From: JAJPKK01 sp963844635
GTDB taxonomy: Bacteria; Pseudomonadota; Alphaproteobacteria; Rhizobiales; Xanthobacteraceae
DNA length: 64,000 nt
NCBI GenBank assembly: GCA_963844635.1
Contig: CAWJPD010000005.1
Location: forward strand, 310,001 to 374,000
Direction of reading: 5' to 3'
The notes under the pieces were generated by a model. That model saw only the letters and a program-made list of their open reading frames with translations, had not been told where the DNA came from and made no database searches. This document shows positions 1 to 9,497 of the stretch, one piece after another. A program made the position numbers and the translations under genes. Each line of letters starts with the position of its first letter. Within the stretch, counting starts at the first letter, position 1.

Positions 1-658
1 CATAGACCAAAGGCAGCGTCGCCGGATCATCGCCGCGCGCGCGTACCTCGTCGCGCAGCAACGGATCGCACAGATAGGCGAGGTTTACCTCGTCGAGCTG
101 AAGATAACGGCATCCCGCCTCGGCAAATGCGCGTACCACTTGCCGGTAGGTCGCGCCGAGGTCCATGTAAAAGTCCTCCATGGATGGATAGACCGCCTCC
201 GGTACCGCTTCGCGGCCGTAGCGGAAATGCAAGGTCGAGGGCGACGGAATGGTCATCTTCGGTGTGCCGTGCGTATGCGATGCGACGAAGCGGAAATCGT
301 CGATCATCGGGTGACCGGAGACAGCGCCGAGGCGGTGCTTCAGCCGCAGCAGGATAGGCCGCGGCTGCGGTCCCTTGAACCGGATCTTGCGTTCACCGTA
401 ATAGGATTCGACGCCATCGAGACCGGTCAGGAAGTCGGTCTGCCACGACGCCCGCCGATATTCTCCATCGGTGATCGACTTGAGGCCGACCTCCTCCTGT
501 TTGCCGATCAGCGCGATGATCTCGCGGTCTTCGACCGCCTTGAGTTCATCGCCTGAGGTTTCGCCGCGCTCCCGTTTCGCACGCGCCTCCTTCAGCGCCG
601 CCGAACGCAGCAGGCTGCCGACTTGATCGGCGCGGAACGGCGGTGTCGAGCGCTGCAT
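1..658 (-). CDS. MetE C-terminal-like zinc methyltransferase homologue, partial
   Basis: The gene runs off the left edge; 219 codons are visible from an ATG preceded by AAGGAG. The product resembles the cobalamin-independent methionine synthase C-terminal domain family (PF01717), which also includes epoxyalkane:CoM transferases. It is a paralogue of the gene at 988-2184: both open with PPFRAD.VGSLLRS and share TDGEYRRA and AGCRYLQ.D. The zinc ligands would lie in the missing C-terminal half. True MetE is about 750 residues with two such halves, so this stand-alone family need not make methionine. It follows the lig operon on the same strand, which suggests a role with methylated aromatic substrates, but this is inference. 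Confidence 0.8.
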   Translation of the reverse strand, partial: MQRSTPPFRADQVGSLLRSAALKEARAKRERGETSGDELKAVEDREIIALIGKQEEVGLKSITDGEYRRASWQTDFLTGLDGVESYYGERKIRFKGPQPRPILLRLKHRLGAVSGHPMIDDFRFVASHTHGTPKMTIPSPSTLHFRYGREAVPEAVYPSMEDFYMDLGATYRQVVRAFAEAGCRYLQLDEVNLAYLCDPLLRDEVRARGDDPATLPLVY

Positions 659-987
659 TGCGTAACTCCTTGTCACTGACAGGTCGGCGCCGAACAACAA
701 GTCATCAGGTTTCGGGGACTTGTCTCATATCGAAGCCGCCGGGCGTAGGGCGGGCAAAATCGCCCGCCGGTTCCCTTTATCGTCCCGAGACTCTCAGTGG
801 CGATTTGCCGACGCGGTCGGCCGGCTTTTCATAGCTCCGACAGCGTGGGCAACGCGCCTATTTGTCGTACAGTGGCTTGGCCGTGTAAGCGCGTTGCCCA
901 CCACGAGCTTTCGCCGAGCATGACAGAGGTAATTCACGTATTCGCGACCATGCCTGACAGCAAACGAGCGCTACTGACCCGGCCGGG
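659..987. other. Intergenic region, no gene seen
   Basis: This 329-bp gap separates two same-strand methyltransferase-like genes. No credible coding frame, RNA gene or strong terminator was seen. It may hold a promoter for the leftward gene that starts at 658. Confidence 0.4.
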
Positions 988-2184
988 TCAGCCCCACACC
1001 TCTTCGGCGATTTCGACCACCATGCGCAGCTTGGACCATTGCTCCGCCTCCTCGATCACGTTGCCTTCTTCGGTCGAGGCGAAGCCGCATTGCGGCGACA
1101 GCGCGAGTTGGTCGAGGGGTGCATATTTCGTCGCTTCCTCGATTCGGGCCTTCACCGCGTCTTTGGTTTCCAGCGTTCCGAACTTGGAGGTGACAAGGCC
1201 GAGCACCACGATCTTGTCTCCTTTCGGGAGGAATCGCAGCGGCTCAAAGCCGCCGGCACGCTCACTGTCATATTCCAGGAAATAACCGTCGTAAGCACAG
1301 TTCGCGAGCAGGTTCTGCGCTACCGGCTCGTACCCGCCGGACGAAATCCAGCGGGAGCGGAAATTGCCGCGACAGACATGGGTGGTTACCGTCATGTCGG
1401 CGGGCTTTCCGTGCAGGGCCGCGTTGATGACGCCGACATAGGCGTCCTGCAGACGTTCGACGTCGAAACCGCGCCCGCGCGCCTTGTCCATCTCCACGTC
1501 CGAGCACAGATAGGCCCACGCGGTGTCATCGAACTGCAGATAGCGGCAGCCGGCGTCATAGAAGGCACGGACCGCCTGCCGATAAGCGGCACCGAGGTCT
1601 TCGAAAATGGCATCCGGCCCCGAATAGGAGTCGGTGACGATGGCGCCGGGCTCGAGGCGGAAATGCAGTATGCACGGACTCGGGATGCACATTTTCGGCA
1701 TCACCTTGGCGTGCGCCTTGAGATAGCGAAAATGTTCGAGCATCGGGTGGTTGGAGAAGCCGATCCGGCCCTTCACCTTGATCGATTGCGCCTTGGTCTG
1801 GACGCCGTGGAACTGGATGCCGTGATCGATCTCATGGATTTCGACGCCGTCCAACATGCCGAAGAAGTCGAAATGCCACCAAGCGCGGCGATATTCGCCG
1901 TCGGTGACGAGCTTTAAGCCGATTTCTTCCTGCTTGGCGATGATCGGCGCGATCTCATGATCCTCGACCGCGTGCAGTTGCCCGGCGGTGATCTGGTGCT
2001 GGGCGAAGCGATCGCGCGCCTCCTTGAGCACCGGCGAGCGCAGCAGCGAGCCGACATGATCGGCACGAAACGGCGGCTTCGTCGGCGCCGTCCCCGATGC
2101 AACGGTCCCCGATGATGCGGTCACTGATGCTGCGGTCACTGATGCTGCGGTCACCGATGCTGCGGTCACTGATGCTGCGGTCAT
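988..2184 (-). CDS. MetE C-terminal-like methyltransferase with repetitive N-terminus
   Basis: The 398-residue product belongs to the cobalamin-independent methionine synthase C-terminal (UROD/MetE-like barrel) family. Visible hallmarks are TDGEYRRAWW, AGCRYLQFDD, and the putative zinc ligands in THVCRGNF and SPQCGFAS. The start at 2184 has GGGAGG a few bases upstream. The first ~30 residues are a low-complexity TAASV repeat encoded by a 15-bp tandem repeat, after which the family-typical PPFRADHVGSLLRS begins; the paralogue at 1-658 lacks this extension. It lies 66 bp after ligC on the same strand and may be co-transcribed. Many relatives are annotated as methionine synthases; methyl transfer in aromatic catabolism is an alternative, unproven here. 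Confidence 0.85.
   Translation of the reverse strand: MTAASVTAASVTAASVTAASVTASSGTVASGTAPTKPPFRADHVGSLLRSPVLKEARDRFAQHQITAGQLHAVEDHEIAPIIAKQEEIGLKLVTDGEYRRAWWHFDFFGMLDGVEIHEIDHGIQFHGVQTKAQSIKVKGRIGFSNHPMLEHFRYLKAHAKVMPKMCIPSPCILHFRLEPGAIVTDSYSGPDAIFEDLGAAYRQAVRAFYDAGCRYLQFDDTAWAYLCSDVEMDKARGRGFDVERLQDAYVGVINAALHGKPADMTVTTHVCRGNFRSRWISSGGYEPVAQNLLANCAYDGYFLEYDSERAGGFEPLRFLPKGDKIVVLGLVTSKFGTLETKDAVKARIEEATKYAPLDQLALSPQCGFASTEEGNVIEEAEQWSKLRMVVEIAEEVWG
2096..2184 (-). repeat. 15-bp tandem repeat inside coding sequence
   Basis: Six consecutive 15-bp units of the form gatgctgcggtcact (plus strand) lie end to end; the unit nearest the core gene is the most diverged and the last is cut by the start codon. 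Each unit encodes five residues close to TAASV, so changes in unit number would keep the reading frame. Confidence 0.9.
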
Positions 2185-2250
2185 GGGCGTCCTCCCTGGC
2201 GACGGCTTCGGCCGCCCAACCCGCTGCCGCGATGGCAGGCCGCTGCGGGC

Positions 2251-3207
2251 CTAAGCGTGCGCCTCGCGCCGCGGATCGATCATCTGCTCGATCTTGCCCA
2301 GCACCTGCATGCAGGGCATCACCTGAGCGAGGCTCGCGTTCGGCTCACGCTTCTCTTTGATCGCGGCAATGAACTCGCGGTCCTCGAGCTCGATGCCGTC
2401 CATTGAGACAGCCACGCCTTTAAGATCAATCTGGGTCTTTTTGCCGTCGAAAAGATCGTCGTAATAGGCGTTGTAGGTGCCGTTGTCGCAGATGTAGCGA
2501 AAGAACGAGCCGATCGGCCCGTCATTGTTGAACGACAGCGATAGCGTCAGGATCGCGCCTGACGGCACCTTCATGACAATGCCCATGTCCATCGCGATGC
2601 CGAGCGTCGGATGGCGCGGACCCTGGACCGCATAGCATTCCGAGGCAGTTTCGCCGGTTTGATATTGGAACAGGTCGATTGTGTGAGCGGCATGATGCCA
2701 GAGCAGATGATCGGTCCAGCTGCGCGGCTTGCCCGACGCGTTCATATTGGTGCGGCGGAAGAAATAAGTCTGCACGTCCATCTGCTGGATCTTCAGCTCG
2801 CCCTTCTTGATCCGCTTGTGCACCCATTGATGGCTGGGATTGAAGCGGCGTACATGGCCGCCCATGGCGATGACGCCGGTCTCCTTCTGAATCTTCAGCA
2901 AGGCCTCGGCATCGCCGACGCTGTCGGCGACCGGAATCTCGATCAGCACCGGCTTTCCCGCACGCATCACCTGCTCGCCCTGGCGGCGATGCATCTGGGT
3001 CGGCGTCGTCAAAATCACCGCATCGGCGCGCTCGATGCCCTCCCCAAGGTCGCCGCTCCAGTGGGGCACGCCGTATTTGGCGGCGACCTCCGCAGTTGCG
3101 TCCCGATTGCCGCCGATCAGCGACACCACCTCGACATCAGGGATGCGCTTGAGCGCGTCGAGATGTTTTTGGCCGAACGCCCCTTGGCCGGCTACGCAAA
3201 TCTTCAT
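2251..3207 (-). CDS. ligC: 4-carboxy-2-hydroxymuconate-6-semialdehyde dehydrogenase (LigC)
   Basis: This 318-residue Gfo/Idh/MocA-fold oxidoreductase matches LigC of the protocatechuate 4,5-cleavage pathway, which oxidises 4-carboxy-2-hydroxymuconate-6-semialdehyde with NAD(P) to 2-pyrone-4,6-dicarboxylate. The N-terminal dinucleotide motif is AGQGAFGQKH; LigC-specific stretches include IQQMDVQTYFFRR, PRSWTDHLLWHHA and LSLSFNNDGP. The start codon abuts the ligB stop with no gap, so translation is probably coupled. No ligI, ligJ or ligK homologue is seen in the window, so later steps must be encoded elsewhere. Identity is firm from sequence resemblance and from the ligAB context. Confidence 0.92.
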   Translation of the reverse strand: MKICVAGQGAFGQKHLDALKRIPDVEVVSLIGGNRDATAEVAAKYGVPHWSGDLGEGIERADAVILTTPTQMHRRQGEQVMRAGKPVLIEIPVADSVGDAEALLKIQKETGVIAMGGHVRRFNPSHQWVHKRIKKGELKIQQMDVQTYFFRRTNMNASGKPRSWTDHLLWHHAAHTIDLFQYQTGETASECYAVQGPRHPTLGIAMDMGIVMKVPSGAILTLSLSFNNDGPIGSFFRYICDNGTYNAYYDDLFDGKKTQIDLKGVAVSMDGIELEDREFIAAIKEKREPNASLAQVMPCMQVLGKIEQMIDPRREAHA

Positions 3208-4158
3208 TCACCTGCTCCTGACGACAATCTGCTTGGCCCGTTGGGCAGCGGCCCGGCGCGGCTTTGTGGCGCGGCTGCCGCGACCACGGACGGCCGGACG
3301 CTTTGCCTTGGCGGCACCCCCGGTGTTTTCGAGGATGATGTGGCCGACCGCGGTATTCGAGGCCGGCACGGTATAGAAGCGGTACACCTCTTTGACCCTG
3401 TCATCGAGCGCACCGCGCATGACGAGCCACATCACCATTTCGATGCCTTCGGCGCCCGCTTCGCGCATGAATTCGAGGTGCGAGATGCGCGTGAGCTTTT
3501 TGGGATCGCCGCTCAGGCCGTCGAGATAGGCCTTGTCGAACTTGCTGTTGATGAGACCGGCGCGCGGCCCGGAAATCTGGTGCGACATGCCGCCGGTGCC
3601 CATCACGACGATGCGCAGGTCCTCGGGATAGGACTCCACGGCCTTGCGGATGGCGCGGCCCAGCATGAAGCAGCGGTGGCCGGTCGGCGGCGGATACATG
3701 ACGACATTCACCGCCAGCGGGATCACCGGGCACGGCCACTCCTGGGGCGAGCCGAACATCAGGTTCAGCGGCACCGTGAGCCCGTGATCGACCTCCATGC
3801 GGTTGACAATGGTGAGATCGAATTCGTCGAGGATGACCGATTGCGCGATGTGGGAGGCGAGCTTGGGATGGCCCTTGACGACGGGTACCGGACGCGGCCC
3901 CCAGCCCTCGTCGGCTGGCGGGAATTCCGCCGCGCAGCCGAGCGCAAAGGTCGGGATCACCTCGACAGAAAATGCGGACGCGTGATCGTTGTAGATCGCG
4001 ACGACCACATCCGGCTTCGTCTGCGCCATCCAAGCCTTCGATTGATCGAAGCCGCTGAACACGCGGCACCAATAAGGCTCATCGGTCCTTTTATTGTCGA
4101 TGGCTGCGCCGATGGCGGGCACATGGGAGCAGCACACGCCGGCAATGATCCTAGCCAC
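3208..4158 (-). CDS. ligB: Protocatechuate 4,5-dioxygenase beta subunit (LigB)
   Basis: The 316-residue catalytic subunit of a class III extradiol dioxygenase opens the ring of protocatechuate between C4 and C5 using non-haem Fe(II). The expected iron ligands are visible: H12 in CCSHVPAIG, H59 in YNDHASAF, and the glutamate in GAEGIEMVMW near residue 240. PADEGWGPRPVPVVKGHP and GTGGMSHQ are LigB signatures. It overlaps ligA by 8 bp and abuts ligC. About 35 residues after HIILENTG form an Arg/Lys/Ala-rich tail not seen in the classical LigB sequence. Gallate or 3-O-methylgallate as substrate cannot be excluded from sequence alone. Confidence 0.92.
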   Translation of the reverse strand: MARIIAGVCCSHVPAIGAAIDNKRTDEPYWCRVFSGFDQSKAWMAQTKPDVVVAIYNDHASAFSVEVIPTFALGCAAEFPPADEGWGPRPVPVVKGHPKLASHIAQSVILDEFDLTIVNRMEVDHGLTVPLNLMFGSPQEWPCPVIPLAVNVVMYPPPTGHRCFMLGRAIRKAVESYPEDLRIVVMGTGGMSHQISGPRAGLINSKFDKAYLDGLSGDPKKLTRISHLEFMREAGAEGIEMVMWLVMRGALDDRVKEVYRFYTVPASNTAVGHIILENTGGAAKAKRPAVRGRGSRATKPRRAAAQRAKQIVVRSR

Positions 4159-4771
4159 GTTTCGCCCCCGCTTTCCTGCCGCGGCGCGACGAGGCTTTGC
4201 TGGTCGTCAACGCCGATTTCGAGCGCACCGTTGATCCGGTCTTGGTGCCGGGGGCACGGCCCTTGACGGACATCTTGGGCGCCCTTGGAGTCTTCGGTTT
4301 CGTCCCCGCCTTGGGCTTGGCGGACGCGCGCTTTCCGCCGGCGCTCCGGGCGCCCGGTTCGATCCCCGTCTTGCTGCGATTGCCGTCGACCGCGCGACCG
4401 CCCCCCAGCATCATCTTGGCGTAGTCTTCCTGTGTCGAGCCGGTCATCACCGCCGCCATATGCTGGAACGAATGGCCGTCGGTGGCGCCCAACTTGGCGG
4501 TGAAATAGATGTTGCCGCCGAGTTCGAGCATGCGGTTATAATCGCGCTTGAGGATCGCCTCGCGCTGTCCCTCCGTCATCGGGAAACGCTCAAGGTATTC
4601 GGCCTCGTTGTCTTTGAAGGCCTTGCGGTTCTCGGCCTTCATCAGCGACATGCAGAACATGTTGAGATGATAGCCCTCGCGCGACCGGTCCGCATCGAAC
4701 ACGAAGGTCCCGGGGATATCTTCGTATTCCTTCGCGGCCGGTTCCGCCGCATCTTGCTTCGCTGCCGCCAT
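4151..4771 (-). CDS. ligA: Protocatechuate 4,5-dioxygenase alpha subunit (LigA) with basic tail
   Basis: The small subunit of the LigAB dioxygenase helps form the substrate pocket. The core (roughly residues 1-125) shows DIPGTFVFDADRSREGYH, LNMFCMSLMKAENR and GHSFQHMAAVMTG. About 80 further residues are almost entirely Lys, Arg, Ala, Gly, Thr and Ser, unlike classical LigA of about 139 residues. The ATG at 4771 is chosen because GAGGAG lies 8 bases upstream; an earlier in-frame start at 4876 adds a non-conserved stretch. It is the first gene of the ligABC operon and overlaps ligB by 8 bp. Confidence 0.88.
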   Translation of the reverse strand: MAAAKQDAAEPAAKEYEDIPGTFVFDADRSREGYHLNMFCMSLMKAENRKAFKDNEAEYLERFPMTEGQREAILKRDYNRMLELGGNIYFTAKLGATDGHSFQHMAAVMTGSTQEDYAKMMLGGGRAVDGNRSKTGIEPGARSAGGKRASAKPKAGTKPKTPRAPKMSVKGRAPGTKTGSTVRSKSALTTSKASSRRGRKAGAKRG

Positions 4772-4983
4772 CGCCGTGGCTCCTCGGATCGACCGCCGCG
4801 AAGTCATAATATGCCCATCGCCCGCTTTGCAAATGTGTCGGCGCGGGTGATCTTCAAACTCGGCCACGGATTTCACTCACCCGGGCTAAGGGTCCCGCGC
4901 TGTCGATTCAAAGCTGCCATGCCGGATGCTGCCGCGCTTTAACATTTCCGATCGCGCGCGGCTGGTGACAACGACCGCGGCAT

Positions 4984-6532
4984 TCAGATTGAGGCGGAGA
5001 GCGACGAAGCCTTGCGCGGCTCCGCGCGATCACGGACGCCGCCGGAAGGGTTGACCGAGCTCACCGATACCGTCGCGCGCTCCTCCTTGCGCGACCAACG
5101 AAGGTCGGAGCGCTTCGCGGCAACCTCGGCATCTTCGGTCAGTTCCGGAGGCTGAAGAATTTCGCCACGGACCGGACGCGGTGGCGAAAACACGAAGCCC
5201 TGCCCGTATTTGACGTCGTAATCGAGCAGATCAAGAACGGTTCCCTCATTCTCGATGCGCTCCGCAATCGAGCTCGATGCCGAAACGCCCGAGGAGGCCG
5301 GCGAGATCGGCAGCATGGATATCTCCTGCGCCGCGGCCTTGTCGATTGAGCAGCAGCGACGCCGGCACTTTCAAGAAGCGGAAGCCGCGCTCCGCGAGAT
5401 CGCGCGGCTCGAGGCGCAAGTCGCTGACGTGGTCCAGGGAGAAACGAAAACCCCAGTTTGCCAGGGCCATGAGGGCTTCGTTCTCAATCGGGCCGAAGCT
5501 GCGCAACGCGGCCTGGGTGAGTTCGAGCACGAGTGCCGCAACGACGGAGCGATGGGTCTCCACAAAATCAGTGAACTGGCCAAAGAACTCGGCATCCGCA
5601 AGTGTCGACCCGGCGATGTTGCAAAAAAGCCCGATTTCGCGGTTCTTCGACGTAAGCCGCTTCACAACCTGGACGCAGCGCAGCAGCATCAGAGTGTCGA
5701 GACTTGGCATCAACTGCCCGCTTTCAGCAGCCATAAGGAAGTCGCGCGCTCCGAGCAGTTCGCCGGCGGGACCTCGCAGGCGCGCCAGGGCCTCGTAATA
5801 CTTGGCCTTGCGTTGCGGAAGGGTCACGATGGGTTGCAGGTGGAATTCGAGCCGACCGTTATCGAGACCGGTGCGCACGAATTCGACCTTCTGTTCCAGG
5901 CTAAGGCTGCTGAACGCGCTCGCGCGAGCAGGCTCCTCAACTGTGTCGACGGTTTCTGGCTCCATCTCGGCAACAGCTCCGGGCGCTTCGCCGCTGCCGT
6001 TCATCGTGGCGGACCATGGGGTGAGCGCTGCCGGCGCCGCAGGCGCTGACGAGGCAGCCGGCGGGGCGTCCGCCAGCGCCGCGACGGCTGCGTCGCGCGA
6101 TGCGGGGGCGTCAGGCCCGGCGAGCACGCCGTTCAGCGCGAGATCATGCGCACTCACCGACTCGGCCAAGTCTTTGATGAGCAGTCCGACCTCAGCAAGC
6201 TCTGCCGCCAAGGGCGCGGTCGTGGTCTCTGCGCGTTGGATGGCATATCCCGCTTTGTCCTCGACGGCCGCCATGCGTTGTGCAAGCTCGGCGACCTCGC
6301 GAGCGAGGTCCATCACCCCGCGCGACAACTCGGCCACAGGGGCCGACGCGACCGCGGGTCCGCTCCAACGCGCCGCTGCAACGCTGCACCCAGCAAATCC
6401 AGTCAAGGCCAAGACGGCGCCTGCCACCGCCCCCGCCATCGGCAGGCCTAAGCTCAGATAGAGCACGGCCCCGAACGAAATGCTGATCGAGGCCATGCAG
6501 GCAGCAACGAAGAACGCGCTTAATCGTTGCAT
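4984..6532 (-). pseudogene. EAL-domain protein, frameshifted, degenerate active site
   Basis: The N-terminus holds two hydrophobic helices and a helical segment, followed by an EAL domain starting near SLEQKVEFVRTGL. One extra base near 5269 splits the gene: the upstream frame ends at GIELDCGAHRE, while the downstream frame carries the expected IAERIENEG and GQGFVFSPP and ends at 4984. Start 6532 follows a G-rich Shine-Dalgarno-like stretch; an earlier ATG at 6682 is open but less likely. The usual DDFG motif reads LDHVSD and ELTE reads ELTQ, so diesterase activity is unlikely even if the frame were intact. The architecture resembles TipF-type degenerate EAL regulators, which is only a guess. 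Confidence 0.8.
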
Positions 6533-6907
6533 CCCCTGCCCCCATCGGCGTCCAACTGGACGCACCGATTTCAACTGATTCGCGCTGAGTTTAGAGTGCG
6601 GTGCAAGCCCCACCAAGGGCAAGCCCGATCCCAAGCTCGCCCGGTTTCGTCCGCGGCAATTCGACTGTGGCGGCCGTTTCAAGCTTAAGGGGGGTGGGCA
6701 CGCACCAATTCATTGATTTTTGAAAATAGGGACCGAACGGATACTTCAGCTTGAATTGCCTCCCCGCTCAGTTGCCTTTGTCTCTTGCGCGTGATCTTGG
6801 TCCGAAGGGTTTCAAGTTTTCGGGATCATGCGCTCGCTGGCCGCAGACGCGCTCCAACGACGGCGTCGACCAAGCATTCGCGTGCCAGAAAAGCAGAGGT
6901 TCCTTGC
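6533..6907. other. Intergenic region with imperfect palindrome
   Basis: No gene is seen in this 375-bp stretch between two leftward damaged genes. Around 6792-6828 an imperfect inverted repeat pairs tgatc/gatca and ccgaa/ttcgg, resembling the palindromes at 7736 and 60636. Confidence 0.4.
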
Positions 6908-7670
6908 TCAGCGCTTTGCCGGTTCGACCAAGGTTTTGCGCAGCAGCGGCGCCGCTTGCGGCGAGGTCATGAACCTCATCATCGTACGTGCCGCATCCGG
7001 ATGCTGCGAAATCGGCAGCAGGGCGACGCTTGAGGGGCAGGGCTTGTTCAAGTCGCCGGGCGGCGTGCCGACATACTCGGTACCGGGCGCTCCGACCATG
7101 ATGTTGGTCTGCTGGATGCCCAAATCGAAATCACCCTTGGCCAAAAACTCGACAACTGGGCCGCTGTCCGTGAATACCGTCTTCGACTTCAGCTGTTCGG
7201 TAAGGCCGAGCTCCGCGATCCCTTGGGCGGCATGGGTGCCAGCTGCACCCGCGCGAATATCCAATCGATCTCGCGGCCAGCAGCGCCGCCCTATAGGCCA
7301 CGGGCGTGCTGATATCGGGCTTGGGAAGGCCAGCGCGTACCGAGACGCCGAGGCTCGCGAGCGCGTAAGGCACGGCAGTGCCGGCCACGACCCTTCCCTT
7401 CTTGACGAGATCCTCGATCTGTTCGGGATTGCCGGAGATCAGGTCGGCCGGGCCGGTCGAGAGCCGCCGGTCGAGATCGGCTCCTGCTTCCTGGATGACA
7501 CTGACATTGTGACCGGTCATGCGCGAAAATGCGGTTGCAAGTTCGCGAACGCCGGGCGTCGCACCCTGATTGGTGAGAATGATGAGGTCATCCGCCATCG
7601 CGCCACGTGACGGCAAGGCCGCGAGCACTCCCGCGATGCAAGCTGCCGCGACAGCCGAGACCTTGACCAT
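6908..7670 (-). pseudogene. Molybdate-type (ModA-like) periplasmic binding protein, frameshifted
   Basis: The start at 7670 has a strong GGAGGCGG upstream and encodes a signal peptide ending at AMADD. The mature part begins LIILTNQGATPGVRELA, typical of ModA-like oxyanion-binding proteins. One extra base near 7255 throws the frame: the upstream part reads through non-homologous residues to a stop at 7131, while the correct continuation, RAGAAGTHAAQGIAELGL to VEPAKR, runs in another frame to 6908. Together they give a normal length of about 250 residues. No modBC-like permease or ATPase is adjacent. Real inactivation and an indel error are both possible. Confidence 0.82.
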
Positions 7671-8244
7671 ATCCGCCTCCTTCGTCCGCCAGCCTCACAT
7701 CCGTTGTCGCGACATTAACAGCCTGCGCATGATCCCGAAAAGTCGCAGACTTTTCGACGAAGATCACACGCAAATCAACGCGCATCCGTTTTCGAGCGCA
7801 GTCCCCGACGGATGCGCCAAACAGAACCGAGCGGGAGCCGATCTCAAGCCCGACCCATCCCGCTCGAAACGGTCTCGTCCTCGCAAGCCGGGCCGCAAAT
7901 TCGAACCCTTGATTGCAGCACCTGCGCCGGAGGGCTCCGTAACCATGTCGCGCTTCCGCAAAAAGCCACGATCCTGCGGCACCGGACATCCTCTCCGTTC
8001 GGCAGCTGCCGCAAACAGCGATGCGTCCCGTCGCTTGTTGTCGTGGGCTGTGCTTAGCGCACTACAGTTCGGCTACATGCCCTTTTCCGCCCGCCGGATG
8101 GCCGCGGTGCCGCTTATCTCCGTGACCCGCGTCTGCCGTGACATGCGGCTTGCTATGCTGCGCGCCGGAATCGAACCGGCCGGCTTCGCCCTCGCGTGAT
8201 GCACAACGGGAGCGTGCGCGGCCGCTTTATGCTTCGGGTGAGGA
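7671..8244. other. Intergenic region with palindrome and T-arm-like sequence
   Basis: This 574-bp region has no credible gene. It holds a perfect small palindrome (7736-7756) and, on the minus strand near 8160-8185, a sequence that could form a tRNA T-arm with loop TTCGATT. No matching acceptor or D-arm could be built upstream, so no tRNA is called. Confidence 0.45.
7736..7756. repeat. Perfect 9-bp palindrome of the tccgaaaag type
   Basis: Arms cgaaaagtc and gacttttcg flank a 3-base loop, close to a catgatcccg motif. It sits about 66 bp upstream of the binding-protein start at 7670. Similar palindromes lie near 6792 and 60636, suggesting a dispersed family. Confidence 0.6.
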
Positions 8245-9497
8245 TCATCCGGGATCGACGCGAGGGAGATGTGGCAGCTCGGGTCGTCTAACGTCAGCCG
8301 ACGAACAATGCGTGGCGGCCGCAAGGAGCACCGGCCGTGGGCGCACGCAATTGAACTGATCGTCGGTTATTCCCGCATCCGAGGCGCGGGTCACCGAGGC
8401 CGTTGTCGCCGGATCGCCGAGATCGGGGTTGCTGCCCCCGCGTTCGTCCCGCAGCTTTGACGCAAACTCGTGCCAATTGCCGTGCGGTTGGACATGCGCG
8501 GGGTCAGCGGCTCGCAGTGGACGGAACAAACCGAACTGGCCGGCGTGCCTTTGCAGCCAGTCCCAGACGACGGAATTCAGGTTGCGATCAGCGCTGCCAA
8601 GATCGACCGCGCAACCATGACCGTACCCTCCCGTGGCGAAGCTCCCGCCGTGGAAGGAATTGCCGACATGCGCATGATAGCCAACGGTCAGGCTTTGTCG
8701 GTAGTCGTCGCGGAAGCCGCTCAGAATGGTCCAGTTGAGGCCGGCGGCATCCATCGCCTTGCCCATCGCATAAAGCTGTTCCCGAAAATCCGGGTCCATG
8801 CCGCCGACGACGTATTCCTCGAGCGGGATGCCGAGCCGTTCCGCTGCCGCAACATCCTTCCAGCCGAAGTCCGCCATGGTAATCGAGCTTGGTGTCAGTC
8901 CGCTGATAGACGCTCCACAAATAGGCGCGAACTTCGTTGGTTGGAGCTTGACCCGTTTCCCCGCCCCGGGTCCCAGCAGCTTCTGCCTTTATGGTCTCAG
9001 AGGGAGGCACACCCTCACGCTCCGTCGTTGCCGGCGCTGGAGACGCCGCGGAGGCCTGGGCCGCGATCACCTTCATAGGTTCGGAAGTCGTGCGCGCCGC
9101 ATCCTTGGTCCCGCCTGCAATGGCATCCACACCTTGGCTGTGGTCGGATTCCAAGCTCGGTGGCGGCGGGACAGGATCTCGCGTCCCTGAGATCGGCGCG
9201 CACCAGTTTCGCTTGCTTGAGGTCAGGCGAGGCGTAATTCGGGATGGACTTCGTTGGGGTTTGCTTGCGGACCGACTGAAGATTGTAGGTGGCGGAAAGC
9301 GGCTTCGCCGACGATGCCGTGGAAGGGCGGACGAACCGGTCGGGCAGCCGCAGGTCTCCGGTCGGCGAGAAGCTTGGAAAGGCGAATGCCGAGGCGAGAA
9401 GAACAGCGGCGAGGGCCTGAAGACCATTCCGAGGGCTGACGACATGCCAAAAACCTGGAGTTGATGAGCTCGATCCCGGTTGTTCGGAGGGCGGCAC
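8245..9497 (-). pseudogene. M15-type D-Ala-D-Ala carboxypeptidase-like protein, two frameshifts
   Basis: Three consecutive reading frames add up to one protein. The first (from about 9497) holds one hydrophobic anchor and a Ser/Pro-rich linker. A frame change near 9170-9200 leads to a segment ending AYLWSVYQRT, and a second near 8880-8930 leads to MADFGWKDVAAAERLG and the peptidase part. The zinc-binding pattern of VanY/M15 peptidases is visible as GHGCAVDLG and HGNWHEFASKL. Relatives are membrane-anchored or periplasmic proteins of about 400 residues linked to cell-wall or phage-like lysis functions. The exact start is uncertain. Confidence 0.72.

Noticed and set aside
2111..2184. CRISPR array
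   Set aside because: The repeats are 15 bp, directly adjacent without spacers, and in frame within a coding sequence.
988..2184. Genuine methionine synthase MetE
   Set aside because: Only one barrel half (398 residues, of which 30 are repeats) is present; full MetE has two halves and about 750 residues.
8154..8230. Possible tRNA on the minus strand with T-arm GCCGG-TTCGATT-CCGGC
   Set aside because: The T-arm pairs well, but no 5' acceptor strand, D-arm or convincing anticodon arm matches upstream and no CCA follows; at most a fragment.
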